Positions 17,832-25,919 of a stretch of DNA of 34,743 nt are shown in pieces. How positions within the stretch are numbered: the first letter of the stretch is position 1; every line of letters starts with the position of its first letter. The translations under genes and the position numbers were made by a program. Source of the DNA: Pseudomonadaceae bacterium (lineage in GTDB: Bacteria; Pseudomonadota; Gammaproteobacteria; Pseudomonadales; Pseudomonadaceae); the NCBI GenBank assembly GCA_019745275.1, contig JAIETJ010000133.1:1-34743 (forward strand), written 5' to 3'. The notes below the pieces were generated by a model. That model ran no database searches. It saw only the letters and a list, made by a program, of their open reading frames with translations, and was not told the DNA's origin.

Positions 17832-17914
17832 CACGAACGATGGTTGTCAGCCACTCTCGCTGGCCTCTGCGCCAGCCTGCTGGGAGCGGATTAATTTAGG
17901 TTTGACTGATTTTT

Positions 17915-19402
17915 ATGCAGAAAACGCTTGGTTGTCACTGGCAGCGCTCGGCTGTTTGGGTCTTGCTGCTGCTGTTGGTCGTGCGCTTGGTGATGATGTG
18001 GTACTTGCCACTGACCGACACCACCGAGGCGCGCTATGCGGAAATCGCCCGCAAGATGCTCGAAACGGGAAACTGGGTCACCCCGCTGCATGATTATGAC
18101 GTGCCGTTTTGGGCCAAGCCGCCGTTGGCCTTTTGGTTGTCCGCCGCCTCCATGGGCGTGTTTGGGGTGAATGAGTGGGTCGCGAGGCTGCCGGCGTTGC
18201 TGCTCTCGCTCGGCACGCTGGGGTTGCTGGTGGCGGTGGCTCGGCGCCACAGTGGTCAGCCCATGGCGCTGGCGGCGGCCTTAGTGCTGGCCGGTGGCCT
18301 GCTGTTTTTTGGCGCCGCCGGCACTGTGATGACCGATCCGGCCCTGCTGTTTTGCGTCACCCTTAGCCAGCTGGCCTTTTGGCAGGCACTGGTGTTGCGC
18401 CAGCGTGTTTGGGGCTATGCGTTCTTTGTCGGGTTGGGCTTTGGCCTGCTTGCCAAGGGGCCGCTGGCTATAGTGCTGACCGGGTTGCCGATTTTCTTCT
18501 GGGTGTTGCTGCGCAATCAGTGGAAAAGCCTGTGGTTCAATCTGCCGTGGATTCGCGGCACCCTGCTGATGCTGGCGATTGCCTTGCCGTGGTATCTGCT
18601 GGCCGAACAGCGCACCCCAGGGTTTCTCAATTACTTCATCATGGGTGAGCACTTCAGCCGCTTCCTTGACCCCGGCTGGAGTGGTGACAAGTACGGTTTT
18701 GCGCATAACACCGCGCACGGCATGATCTGGCTGTTTGCCGGGTTGGCGCTGCTGCCTTGGTCGCTGCTGGCACCGTTCTGGCTGTGGCGCAAACGCGCGC
18801 AGTTGCGCGGCCTGGTGCGTGATGAGGACGGCTGGTTGCTCTATCTGCTGCTGTGGAGCCTGATGGCGCTGGGGTTCTTTACCTTGTCCGGCAACATCAT
18901 TTTCCCCTATTCGCTGCCGATGTTGCCGGGTGCTGCCTTGTTGTTTGCCGAGCTTTGGCAGCGTGGTAGGCAGGCAGATGAGCGCAGTTTTCTGCCGTAT
19001 TGGGCGTTGTTGGTGGGGGTGCTTTTTGCCCTGTTTATGCTGGTTAATGCCGCGCATCCAGAGCGTTATCTGCGCACGCAAAAGGCCGTGATCGCCGCCT
19101 GGGCCGCCGAGCAGCCCGCCGCCGACAGCGTCCTGGTGTACTGGAACAGCCGTCGTGAGTTTTCTGCCGAGTTCTATTCCGGCGGACGGATGCGTACCAC
19201 GGACGATGCCGAGCAATTAGCGGCTTTGCTCGCTGGGCCGCGCCAAGACTATCTGGTGGTTAGGCAGAAAGACCAAGGGCGGATTTCTACCGAGTTATTC
19301 CAGCGTTTTCAACCTGTCGCCACTGTCCAAGTGATGAAAGATCAGATGATTTTGCTGCGCGAGCGAACTGCTGCGCCGCAACTTTTGAGGGAACAGCCAT
19401 GA
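17915..19402 (+). CDS. GT39 family glycosyltransferase, ArnT/FlmK-like
   Basis: This 495-residue multispan inner-membrane transferase of the ArnT/PMT class is likely to move an aminosugar from undecaprenyl phosphate to lipid A at the periplasmic face. After a first span (about 13-31) comes TDTTEARYAEIARKM, with Asp35 and Glu38 in the position of the catalytic acidic loop. The second signature is DVPFWAKPPLAFWLSA. A further ten or so hydrophobic segments follow, then a short periplasmic C-terminal domain ending near LLREQP. ArnT proteins are about 550 residues, so the C-terminal domain is small. The ATG at 17915 has only a weak ribosome site. It is the first of four overlapping genes; its stop overlaps the next start (ATGA). 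Protein O-mannosylation or another acceptor is possible, but the neighbours favour lipid A. Confidence 0.85.
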   Translation: MQKTLGCHWQRSAVWVLLLLLVVRLVMMWYLPLTDTTEARYAEIARKMLETGNWVTPLHDYDVPFWAKPPLAFWLSAASMGVFGVNEWVARLPALLLSLGTLGLLVAVARRHSGQPMALAAALVLAGGLLFFGAAGTVMTDPALLFCVTLSQLAFWQALVLRQRVWGYAFFVGLGFGLLAKGPLAIVLTGLPIFFWVLLRNQWKSLWFNLPWIRGTLLMLAIALPWYLLAEQRTPGFLNYFIMGEHFSRFLDPGWSGDKYGFAHNTAHGMIWLFAGLALLPWSLLAPFWLWRKRAQLRGLVRDEDGWLLYLLLWSLMALGFFTLSGNIIFPYSLPMLPGAALLFAELWQRGRQADERSFLPYWALLVGVLFALFMLVNAAHPERYLRTQKAVIAAWAAEQPAADSVLVYWNSRREFSAEFYSGGRMRTTDDAEQLAALLAGPRQDYLVVRQKDQGRISTELFQRFQPVATVQVMKDQMILLRERTAAPQLLREQP

Positions 19403-20412
19403 AGGAAGCCATAGTTCTGCCGTTTGTCCTCGAGCAGCGCGCCAAGCTGCGTGCGCTTGATCCGCTGGTGAGTTGCATTATCCCAGCATTCAACGAGGCG
19501 CAGAACATAGTGCCGATGCTGCAAACCCTGCATCAGTTGCTGACTGCGGCAGGTTACCGGCATGAGTTACTGGTGGTCGATGACGGTAGCCGCGACGACA
19601 CGGTGCAGCGCGTGCTGACCCAGACCGCCGGGTTGCCGGTGAGTTTGATTCAACTGTCGCGCAATTTCGGTAAAGAAATCGCCCTCACCGCCGGTATCGA
19701 TCAGGCCCAAGGCGATGTGGCGGTGTTGATTGATGGCGACTTTCAGCATCCGCCGGAGATGGTTCCTGAGTTCCTCCGGCAATGGCGCGCCGGTTACGAC
19801 ATGGTCTACAGCGTGTGGCCCAACCGCGAGCACGAAGGGCCAGGCAAGCGGCTGTTCACCAAATTGTTTTATGCCCTGTTAAACACCGGTTCGCGACATA
19901 AAATTCCGGAAAATAGTCAGGATTTTCGCGTCCTCGACCGCTGCATTCTGGATGCCTTGCGGCAGATGCCCGAGCGCAACCGCTTTATGAAGGGCCTGTA
20001 CAACTGGGTGGGCTTTACCCAGTTGGCGATTGCCACGCAAACCCAAGAGCGGCGTGCCGGCGAGAGCAGCTTTAACTTCGTGCGCCTGCTGGAGTTGGCC
20101 TTGACCGGTCTGACCGCATTTTCCAACGTGCCGTTGCGGCTGTGGACCCTGATCGGTGCGGTGATTTCCCTGCTGTCGATCAGTTACGGTGCTTGGGAGC
20201 TGATCAACACCCTGCTGTTTGGTAACCCGCAAGACGGTTGGCCAACGCTGGTGGTGGCGGTGACTTTTCTGGGGGGGGTGCAATTACTCTCGGTGGGTAT
20301 TCTCGGTGAGTACATTGGGCGAATTTTTAATGAGGTGAAGCTGCGCCCGACCTATCTGATCAGCCAGGTGACCCATATGGCGACAGTTGCCAAGGACACC
20401 CATGAAGCGTGA
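19399..20412 (+). CDS. Polyprenyl-phosphate glycosyltransferase, GT2 family (ArnC/GtrB/FlmF-like)
   Basis: The 337-residue enzyme is predicted to load a sugar, probably an N-acetylhexosamine, from a nucleotide sugar onto undecaprenyl phosphate on the cytoplasmic side. The start ATG at 19399 overlaps the previous stop, with GAGGGA at 19387-19392. The GT-A core shows VSCIIPAFNEAQNI, LLVVDDGSRDDT, LSRNFGKEIALTAGIDQAQG, the metal-binding DGD in VLIDGDFQHPPE, and SQDFRVLDR. Two C-terminal membrane spans (about 233-256 and 270-292) are followed by a basic tail. ArnC, GtrB and dolichyl-phosphate mannose synthase-like proteins share this build. Donor specificity cannot be read from sequence. Confidence 0.92.
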   Translation: MKEAIVLPFVLEQRAKLRALDPLVSCIIPAFNEAQNIVPMLQTLHQLLTAAGYRHELLVVDDGSRDDTVQRVLTQTAGLPVSLIQLSRNFGKEIALTAGIDQAQGDVAVLIDGDFQHPPEMVPEFLRQWRAGYDMVYSVWPNREHEGPGKRLFTKLFYALLNTGSRHKIPENSQDFRVLDRCILDALRQMPERNRFMKGLYNWVGFTQLAIATQTQERRAGESSFNFVRLLELALTGLTAFSNVPLRLWTLIGAVISLLSISYGAWELINTLLFGNPQDGWPTLVVAVTFLGGVQLLSVGILGEYIGRIFNEVKLRPTYLISQVTHMATVAKDTHEA

Positions 20413-20785
20413 GTTGTTGTGGTTTGGGGTGGTCGGCATCAGCGCCCTGTTGGTGCATTTTCTCTTGGTGCTGTTGTTGGTGCCGCTGGGTTTACCGCCG
20501 TTGCTGGCCAATGTGCTGGCCTATTTGCTGGCGTTTCAGGTTAGTTATTGGGGCCATCGGCTGAAAACCTTCGACGCCGCGCACCTGCCGCACAGTCAGA
20601 CCTTGCCACGCTTCTTTGCAGTGGCCAGTTTGAGTTTCTTGCTCAACGAAGGCCTGTATTACCTGTTGCTGCGCTTTACCCCGCTGGATTATCGCCTCGC
20701 GCTGTTGATCGTGCTGTTCTGCGTGGCACTGGTGACCTTTGTCTTGAGTCGGCTGTGGGCGTTTTCTGGCAGGCAGGTCGCATGA
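20402..20785 (+). CDS. GtrA family membrane protein (probable lipid-linked sugar flippase)
   Basis: The 127-residue, four-span membrane protein is of the GtrA type, thought to help turn lipid-linked sugars across the inner membrane. The start is the ATG at 20402, with AAGGA at 20392-20396; it overlaps the GT2 gene by 11 bases. Hydrophobic segments cover about residues 5-29, 31-48, 67-87 and 98-118. The conserved ANVLAYLLAFQVSYWGHRLKTF is typical (NxxSFxxNRxWxF in the family, here SYWGHRLKTF). The Arn pathway uses ArnE/F for this step, so GtrA is a functional stand-in rather than a homologue. It overlaps the next start (ATGA). Confidence 0.85.
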   Translation: MKRELLWFGVVGISALLVHFLLVLLLVPLGLPPLLANVLAYLLAFQVSYWGHRLKTFDAAHLPHSQTLPRFFAVASLSFLLNEGLYYLLLRFTPLDYRLALLIVLFCVALVTFVLSRLWAFSGRQVA

Positions 20786-21588
20786 GCAAACGGCTAACCC
20801 TGTGCGCCGATGACTTTGCCCAGTCGCCGGCCATCAGTCAGGGGATCCTGCAGTTGCTGCAGGCCGGACGTTTGTCGGCCACTAGTGTGATGAGCCAGTC
20901 GCCATTTTGGCCAGCTTTAGCGCCGGCGCTGCAAGAGTTGCGCGGGCAGGCCGACATTGGTTTGCACTTCAACTTGACCCATCCGTTTACCGCCAGCGCA
21001 CGGCCGTTGCCCTATTGGTTGCTGCGCAGTCAATTGCGCTGCTTGTCGGTTGACGCGTTGCGTGTGCAGTTCCTCGCGCAAATTGATCGCTTCACTGAAC
21101 ACTTTGGCCAGTTACCGGACTTTATCGACGGTCACCAGCATGTGCATGCCTTGCCGGTGGTGCGCCGCGCGCTGTTTGCAGCGCTCGAGCAGCGCTGGAC
21201 GGCGGCGGAAAAACCGTATTTGCGCGCGCCAGATAAGCTCGCCCACGCCGGTGATAGCGCGCTCAAAGCACGGGTGCTGCAGGGTTTGTGTCTGGGTTTT
21301 AACGCGCAGGCGCAACGCCGTGGTTATCGCACCACGGGTTGGTTTGCCGGGTTGTACTCGCTGCGCGCCGAGGCTGACTTTGCCGCTTTGATGCAGGGCT
21401 GGCTCAGCGCCTGTGCCGAGCATAGTCTGTTGATGTGTCATCCAGGGTTGCCTGCAGTCGATCTGCAGGACCCGATCGCTGCGGCGCGCGGGCAGGAATA
21501 TGCCTACTTGCAGAGCAGTCAATTCGCCGAGGTTTGCCAAGCGGCGAATGTGCAATTGAGCCGCTTCAGTCCCGCCGCCGCGACTTGA
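20782..21588 (+). CDS. YdjC/ChbG/HpnK family carbohydrate deacetylase (NaxD-like)
   Basis: This 268-residue metal-dependent deacetylase is predicted to remove the N-acetyl group from an undecaprenyl-linked hexosamine before transfer. Metal and catalytic motifs are in place: LCADDFAQSPAI (Asp10 and Asp11), GLHFNLTHP (His62), DGHQHVHALP (His118, His120, His122), and the late LMCHPGLP. The start ATG at 20782 lies in a four-base overlap with gtrA. Other members act on chitooligosaccharides (ChbG) or in hopanoid synthesis (HpnK), but neither pathway has a gene here. The closest fit by context is NaxD of Francisella, which deacetylates undecaprenyl-phosphate GalNAc. It is the last gene of the operon, with 22 bases to the convergent stop. 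Confidence 0.88.
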   Translation: MSKRLTLCADDFAQSPAISQGILQLLQAGRLSATSVMSQSPFWPALAPALQELRGQADIGLHFNLTHPFTASARPLPYWLLRSQLRCLSVDALRVQFLAQIDRFTEHFGQLPDFIDGHQHVHALPVVRRALFAALEQRWTAAEKPYLRAPDKLAHAGDSALKARVLQGLCLGFNAQAQRRGYRTTGWFAGLYSLRAEADFAALMQGWLSACAEHSLLMCHPGLPAVDLQDPIAAARGQEYAYLQSSQFAEVCQAANVQLSRFSPAAAT

Positions 21589-21610
21589 ACTGCGCCGCTC
21601 AATTGGCTGT

Positions 21611-23323
21611 TTAACCCTGTGTGAGGCGCGCTTTAAACGTGCTGCGGCGCTGCCGCCAGGCGCTACCCAGCAGGATCAATACACCGCCAGCGCTCAGTGC
21701 GCCGCCGATCAACTCTTGCTGCATGGGCCCTAAGTGCAGATGCAGGGTGTACTGCCCAGCAGGCGCTTGCAGGGTCAGCAGGCCGGTGGTTTTGTCGGCG
21801 TGCAGGGCCAAAGGCTCACCGCTGCTGGATTCGGCCTGCCAGTTGGGGAAGTAATACTGGCGGATGCGTAAGGTGGTCGCTTGCTGCAAGTTAATGTGCA
21901 GGGCGATGCTGCGCGGTGACCACTTGGCCACACTGACCTTGCCGCGGGCGCCGTCATAATGCAGCGGGCCGATATTCAGCAGTGAATTGTCTTCATTCTC
22001 CGGGTCGGTGGGATTCCAGGCGGTGCTGTACTCGGGCGCGTCGACACCATCGCGCACCGATTGGTCGCGGCTGATAATCCAGCCGGCGTTGTCAAAGGGG
22101 TCTAATTTGTGCAGCACGTTGGCGCTGGCCAGGCTGTACAGCAGCAGGCCCGTCACGCTGGCAACCACCAGCAGGCCAATGCGGTCGTGGTATTTCTCCA
22201 GGCAATGCAGGCTGTGCAGCATGGCAATCGCGGTGGCGAGATCCAGCACCATGGCAATGCGCCAAGGGAACTGCACCTTCCACAGCACCGGCACAGTCTC
22301 CCAGACGCTTTGCGAGTAAGGCGACATTAAGAACCAGGCAATCGCCATCAGTATTAGGCAGGCGAACAACGCGTTGTGCCCCAGCACATGCCGCCAGCGA
22401 TAGGCATTTAGCCAGCACAAGACGAACATCGCCGAGGTCAGGGCAATCATGCCAAACAGGCGCAGGGCGAAGGCATCGTCTTCGCCTGCATCCAGCGGTT
22501 CGCCATGGATGGGGTAAAACCAGCGGTGAAAGTCGAAGACGGCCGACCACAGTTGGTCGGTACGAATGTATTGCTGACTAAAGAGTGCCGGCACCCAATA
22601 GATACCGGTTAAGACGAGACCGAGGGCAATGGCGGCGGCAAAGTGCAGGATGAAACGCCAGTGATGCCGGCGCCACGCCAGCGCCAGTAGATAAAATCCC
22701 AGCGCAATGGAAAACAGCAGGGTCGAGGGCAGGTGCGTGAGCATCATCAGGCCGTACACCAGCGCCAAACCGGCGATGGCATTTTTACCGTCGATCAGCC
22801 GTTCGGTGAAATACAGCGCCAACGGCATCCAGATGTAATTGCTCAGCTCGCCGATGTCTTGCCGTTGCCATAGGTCAATTTCAAAGTGATAGGGCAGCAG
22901 CATATAAAAACAGGCGCTGAGCAGGGCCATGCGGGTGCTGAATTTATGTTTGGCAAAGTAATAAAAGCTCATCCCGGAGAGGGCGATCATCAGCCATTCG
23001 CCAATCGCTAATTGCACGATTAACTTGCTGCCGGAAAAAATCAGCGCGGGGATCGATAAGATATAAAACGGCAGTGGCGCGTAATAATAAAACACCGGGC
23101 TGCCGGCACCGCTGTTCATATCCATTAACCAACGCGGATAAATATCGCCTTGGGCAAGTTGTGCGGAAAAGTTCTTTAGCCAAACCAGGTTGTATTCAAT
23201 GCTGTGACCGTTCGCCGCACCGTACATCAGCATGGGCGCGCAGGCTGCCGCAGCCAGCAAGGCGATTAACGCATAGGGCCAGAGCGCGCGAAGAAGCATG
23301 GACTGGGTCAACGGGCTGAACAT
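21611..23323 (-). CDS. Large membrane protein, PTPS-related / GT-C-like
   Basis: The 570-residue inner-membrane protein has about eleven hydrophobic segments and a C-terminal periplasmic beta-rich region (roughly 410-540) followed by a last span near 545-560. The early loop YPRWLMDMNSGAGSPVFYYYAPLPFY resembles the '6-pyruvoyl-tetrahydropterin synthase related' membrane family and YfhO-type GT-C proteins, which are putative glycosyltransferases. No biochemical role is established to my knowledge. The first ATG (complement of 23321-23323) is used; a second ATG eight codons in (23297-23299) is equally possible, and neither has a clear ribosome site. It converges on the lipid A operon, which is suggestive but not proof of a shared role. 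Confidence 0.7.
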   Translation of the reverse strand: MFSPLTQSMLLRALWPYALIALLAAAACAPMLMYGAANGHSIEYNLVWLKNFSAQLAQGDIYPRWLMDMNSGAGSPVFYYYAPLPFYILSIPALIFSGSKLIVQLAIGEWLMIALSGMSFYYFAKHKFSTRMALLSACFYMLLPYHFEIDLWQRQDIGELSNYIWMPLALYFTERLIDGKNAIAGLALVYGLMMLTHLPSTLLFSIALGFYLLALAWRRHHWRFILHFAAAIALGLVLTGIYWVPALFSQQYIRTDQLWSAVFDFHRWFYPIHGEPLDAGEDDAFALRLFGMIALTSAMFVLCWLNAYRWRHVLGHNALFACLILMAIAWFLMSPYSQSVWETVPVLWKVQFPWRIAMVLDLATAIAMLHSLHCLEKYHDRIGLLVVASVTGLLLYSLASANVLHKLDPFDNAGWIISRDQSVRDGVDAPEYSTAWNPTDPENEDNSLLNIGPLHYDGARGKVSVAKWSPRSIALHINLQQATTLRIRQYYFPNWQAESSSGEPLALHADKTTGLLTLQAPAGQYTLHLHLGPMQQELIGGALSAGGVLILLGSAWRQRRSTFKARLTQG

Positions 23324-23510
23324 TGCGGATTATACCGGTGGCTGTTTTGGCGGGCGCTAATACTAACGTAAACGCTGGCGGACGCCTGCTTGTCGGCGCG
23401 GTTTAATAAAATACTCAGCTAACTTATGGACCGGTAAATGTCGTACTCGTTCGCGAAACCGAGCACTCATCAAACGACCGCTGGTCAGTAACGGTTAAAT
23501 ACCAATAGGT

Positions 23511-23530
23511 GCCGCGTTAATTAACGCGGC
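23511..23530 (-). terminator. Perfect 20-bp palindrome downstream of the SecDF gene
   Basis: GCCGCGTTAA (23511-23520) is followed directly by its inverted copy TTAACGCGGC, eight bases past the SecDF stop codon on the minus strand. It could form the stem of a terminator, but there is no T run after it on the minus strand. A protein-binding palindrome is an alternative. Confidence 0.45.
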
Positions 23531-23538
23531 GTGCCTGT

Positions 23539-25797
23539 TTATTGAACTCGCGATGGGGCCGCACGGACTTGGCTGGGCGGTTGTTTGCTGGCGATTTGCG
23601 CCAGTAACGATTGCAGGGCGGCCGTGCAGTCTTGCGCCTGCGGTTGGCCGGCGCGGACCTGGGTGAGGGCGCGATCGATGGCTTTGTCGATGGCTTTCCA
23701 GTCGCCGGGATTGCGCGGTTGCAGTTGCTCTTCGGCTTGATCCCAAGCCTTTTCCAAGTCGCGCATCCGCGCTTTGGCCGCGGCTAAGTCACCTTGGCTG
23801 ACCAAGTTCAGGGCATCGTTGGCGATTAAGGCGTACGCGGATAAGTCACCCAGTTCGCTGCTGGCGATCTGCGGCGCGGCGCTAATCGGGGGGCGAGCGG
23901 GCTGGCCAAGCAGCGTCCAGCCTGCAGTGCTGACCAGCACGATGGCCACGGCCAGACCGATAAATAGCCGGCGGCCATGCACTTCGGCACGACTGTGCGG
24001 TTGGTTATGGGCGTGGACTGCCAGCCAGATAAAACTGGAGATGAATATCGACGAAAAGGCGCCGCTGAGCAGGCCAATCATCAGTGCCAAGGCAAACATC
24101 TGCAGTGGCTCGCAGGCAAACAGGTACAACGCGGCGGCCGCCATTAGCACGGTCAGCACCGTGTACAGCGAGCGGCCCAAGGTTTGGCGAATGCTGCGGT
24201 TAACCAAGGCGGTGAGGTTGCGGCGTGGCTCAGGACTGTTGCGCAGGTTCTCGTGAATGCGCGCGAAGATCACAATCTTGTCGTTGAGCGAGTAGCCGAT
24301 CACCGTGAGGATGGCGGCAATATAGGTGACATCCACCTCAAACTTGCCTAAGGCAAAGATCGCCGAAACCAGCAAGATGTCGAGCACTATGGGTACGCAG
24401 GTCGCCAAGGCCATGCGCCAGTTAAAGCGCAGGCTCAGGTACAGGCTGATGCTCAGTAGGGCGAGCAGCATGGCCAGTGCCGCGCGGTTGGCAAAGTCGC
24501 GGGCGACGCCGGGATCGGCGGTGTTTTCTTCGTACTCGACCTTGGCGTAGTGCTGCTGAAAGGCGCTGATAATGGCCTTTAATTCGCTGGGTTTGAGCAC
24601 CTCATCGAAGCGTGCGGCGATATGCGTGCGATTATCGCCGCCGACCGCGAGGGTTGCCGGTACGCTGCCCGCCTCACTGCTGATGCGAGTGGCGGTGTCT
24701 TGCTCAATGCTGCGGTCGAGGTCGATATCCAGCGCGGTGCCGGCGGTGAAGTCGATGTCCAGATTCAAACCGTGAGCGCGGTAGTAGAGACTGCCGCTGG
24801 CGATAGTCAGCAGCATCAGCAACAGCGCACTGCTGCCCATGCCGGCAAAATTAAAGCGCCGCGACGGATTGGCGGGTTCGGTTTTGGCGCGACCGATCAG
24901 CAGGCTGGCCGGCAACCAGTTGCTGTCGGCCAGCCACAAGGCCAGTTGGCGCACTAAGAAGAAGTTTGTGGCAATGCCCAGCGTGATGCTCGCCAGCATG
25001 GTCAGTGAAAAGCCTTGGATCGGGCCGATACCGGCGACAAACAAGGCCAGCATGGCCAGCCCGGTGACTAAACTGGCATCGCGAATCGTGCCGAGAGAAC
25101 CGGCAAAGCCAAGGCGTACGGCCTGCTTGAGGTCGGGGCTGTTGGCCAGTTGCTCGCGGACTCGCTCAAAACAAATAATGCTGGCGTCGGCGGCAATGCC
25201 AATGCCGAGCACAAAGGCCACCACTGCCGAGAGGGACAAGGTGGCGTGGGCCGCATTGAACACTATCAACAGCAGCCACAGATAAACCACCGTGGCGAGT
25301 GCGGCAAGCAAGCCCAGCCCGCGGTACAGGCCGATCAGTAAGGCAAAGATGCAGGCAATCCCGAGCAGGCCGGCGTTGACGGTTTCGCTGAGCGCGGTGC
25401 GGCCGAGTACGCTGCCGACGGTTTGGGTGTACTTTTCGCTGAGTTTGACCGGCAGTCCGACGGGGTTGCCAAGCTGCGAGCGGGACTCGTCGGCGGAGGT
25501 TAGGCCGGCCAACTTCAGACGTATGTGATTGGCGCCTTCGAGCTGAATTTGTGGCTCGGACATACCAATGCTGTCGGCGCGTTGGCGCAGGGTATCAATG
25601 GTCGCCAAGAGCTCGCTTGGGCTTGGCGGTGCCGCGCCTGGCAACGGCTCAACGAGGTAATAAATTTCATAGCCGCCACGAAACTCCAAGCCAAAACGCA
25701 CCTGTTCGGCCAGTGGTTTGAGGGTTAGGGCGATTAACCCGCTGAGCAGGCTGAGAAGCAAAACGAGACACAAACGACTGCGTTGCTGGCGGCTCAT
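23539..25797 (-). CDS. Fused SecDF-like translocase paralogue with extra C-terminal domain
   Basis: The 752-residue protein joins a SecD half and a SecF half, as in Bacillus SecDF; Pseudomonas normally carries separate secD and secF beside yajC. The SecD half has span 1 (about 9-27), LEFRGGYEIYYL, and only about 115 residues of first periplasmic domain, so most of the P1 head of long SecD proteins is missing. Five spans follow with GIGIAADASIICFERVRE (Asp204 on the proton path). The SecF half starts near 320, with LDIDFTAGTALDI, the second periplasmic domain (about 345-430) and GYSLNDKIVIFARIHEN (Asp506). Beyond the usual end there is another span (about 611-630) and a helical tail (about 645-735) containing SAYALIANDALNLVSQGDL, AKARMRDLEKAWDQAEEQL and KAIDKAIDRAL. 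I do not know the tail's function. Proton-driven export or an RND-type role fits. Confidence 0.85.
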   Translation of the reverse strand: MSRQQRSRLCLVLLLSLLSGLIALTLKPLAEQVRFGLEFRGGYEIYYLVEPLPGAAPPSPSELLATIDTLRQRADSIGMSEPQIQLEGANHIRLKLAGLTSADESRSQLGNPVGLPVKLSEKYTQTVGSVLGRTALSETVNAGLLGIACIFALLIGLYRGLGLLAALATVVYLWLLLIVFNAAHATLSLSAVVAFVLGIGIAADASIICFERVREQLANSPDLKQAVRLGFAGSLGTIRDASLVTGLAMLALFVAGIGPIQGFSLTMLASITLGIATNFFLVRQLALWLADSNWLPASLLIGRAKTEPANPSRRFNFAGMGSSALLLMLLTIASGSLYYRAHGLNLDIDFTAGTALDIDLDRSIEQDTATRISSEAGSVPATLAVGGDNRTHIAARFDEVLKPSELKAIISAFQQHYAKVEYEENTADPGVARDFANRAALAMLLALLSISLYLSLRFNWRMALATCVPIVLDILLVSAIFALGKFEVDVTYIAAILTVIGYSLNDKIVIFARIHENLRNSPEPRRNLTALVNRSIRQTLGRSLYTVLTVLMAAAALYLFACEPLQMFALALMIGLLSGAFSSIFISSFIWLAVHAHNQPHSRAEVHGRRLFIGLAVAIVLVSTAGWTLLGQPARPPISAAPQIASSELGDLSAYALIANDALNLVSQGDLAAAKARMRDLEKAWDQAEEQLQPRNPGDWKAIDKAIDRALTQVRAGQPQAQDCTAALQSLLAQIASKQPPSQVRAAPSRVQ

Positions 25798-25878
25798 AGC
25801 GATCTACTCATGGGGCGAATGGGCGCCCCGGGCGGGCTCGTCGCAGGGCTGTGCTATTCAGGTGGGGCTTTGCTCATG

Positions 25879-25913
25879 GCGCCCCAACCGCGCACTCTCC
25901 GCGGCTGGGGCGC
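25879..25913 (-). terminator. Long GC-rich hairpin between eptA and the SecDF gene
   Basis: GCGCCCCA and CCGCG (25879-25892) pair with CGCGG and TGGGGCGC (25900-25913), giving 13 base pairs with a single mismatch and a 7-base loop. It begins seven bases past the eptA stop on the minus strand. No T run follows, so it may be a weak terminator or an mRNA-stabilising structure that separates expression of the two genes. Confidence 0.55.
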
Positions 25914-25919
25914 GGCGCG

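Noticed and set aside
18281..19216. 311-codon minus-strand open frame opposite the GT39 gene
   Set aside because: It is rich in Gln, His and Arg, has no recognisable domain and lies entirely within a clear multispan glycosyltransferase gene.
17915..21588. The standard arn (L-Ara4N) operon
   Set aside because: No ArnA, ArnB or ArnD polysaccharide-deacetylase genes, and the deacetylase is of the YdjC family. The hexosamine pathway fits better.
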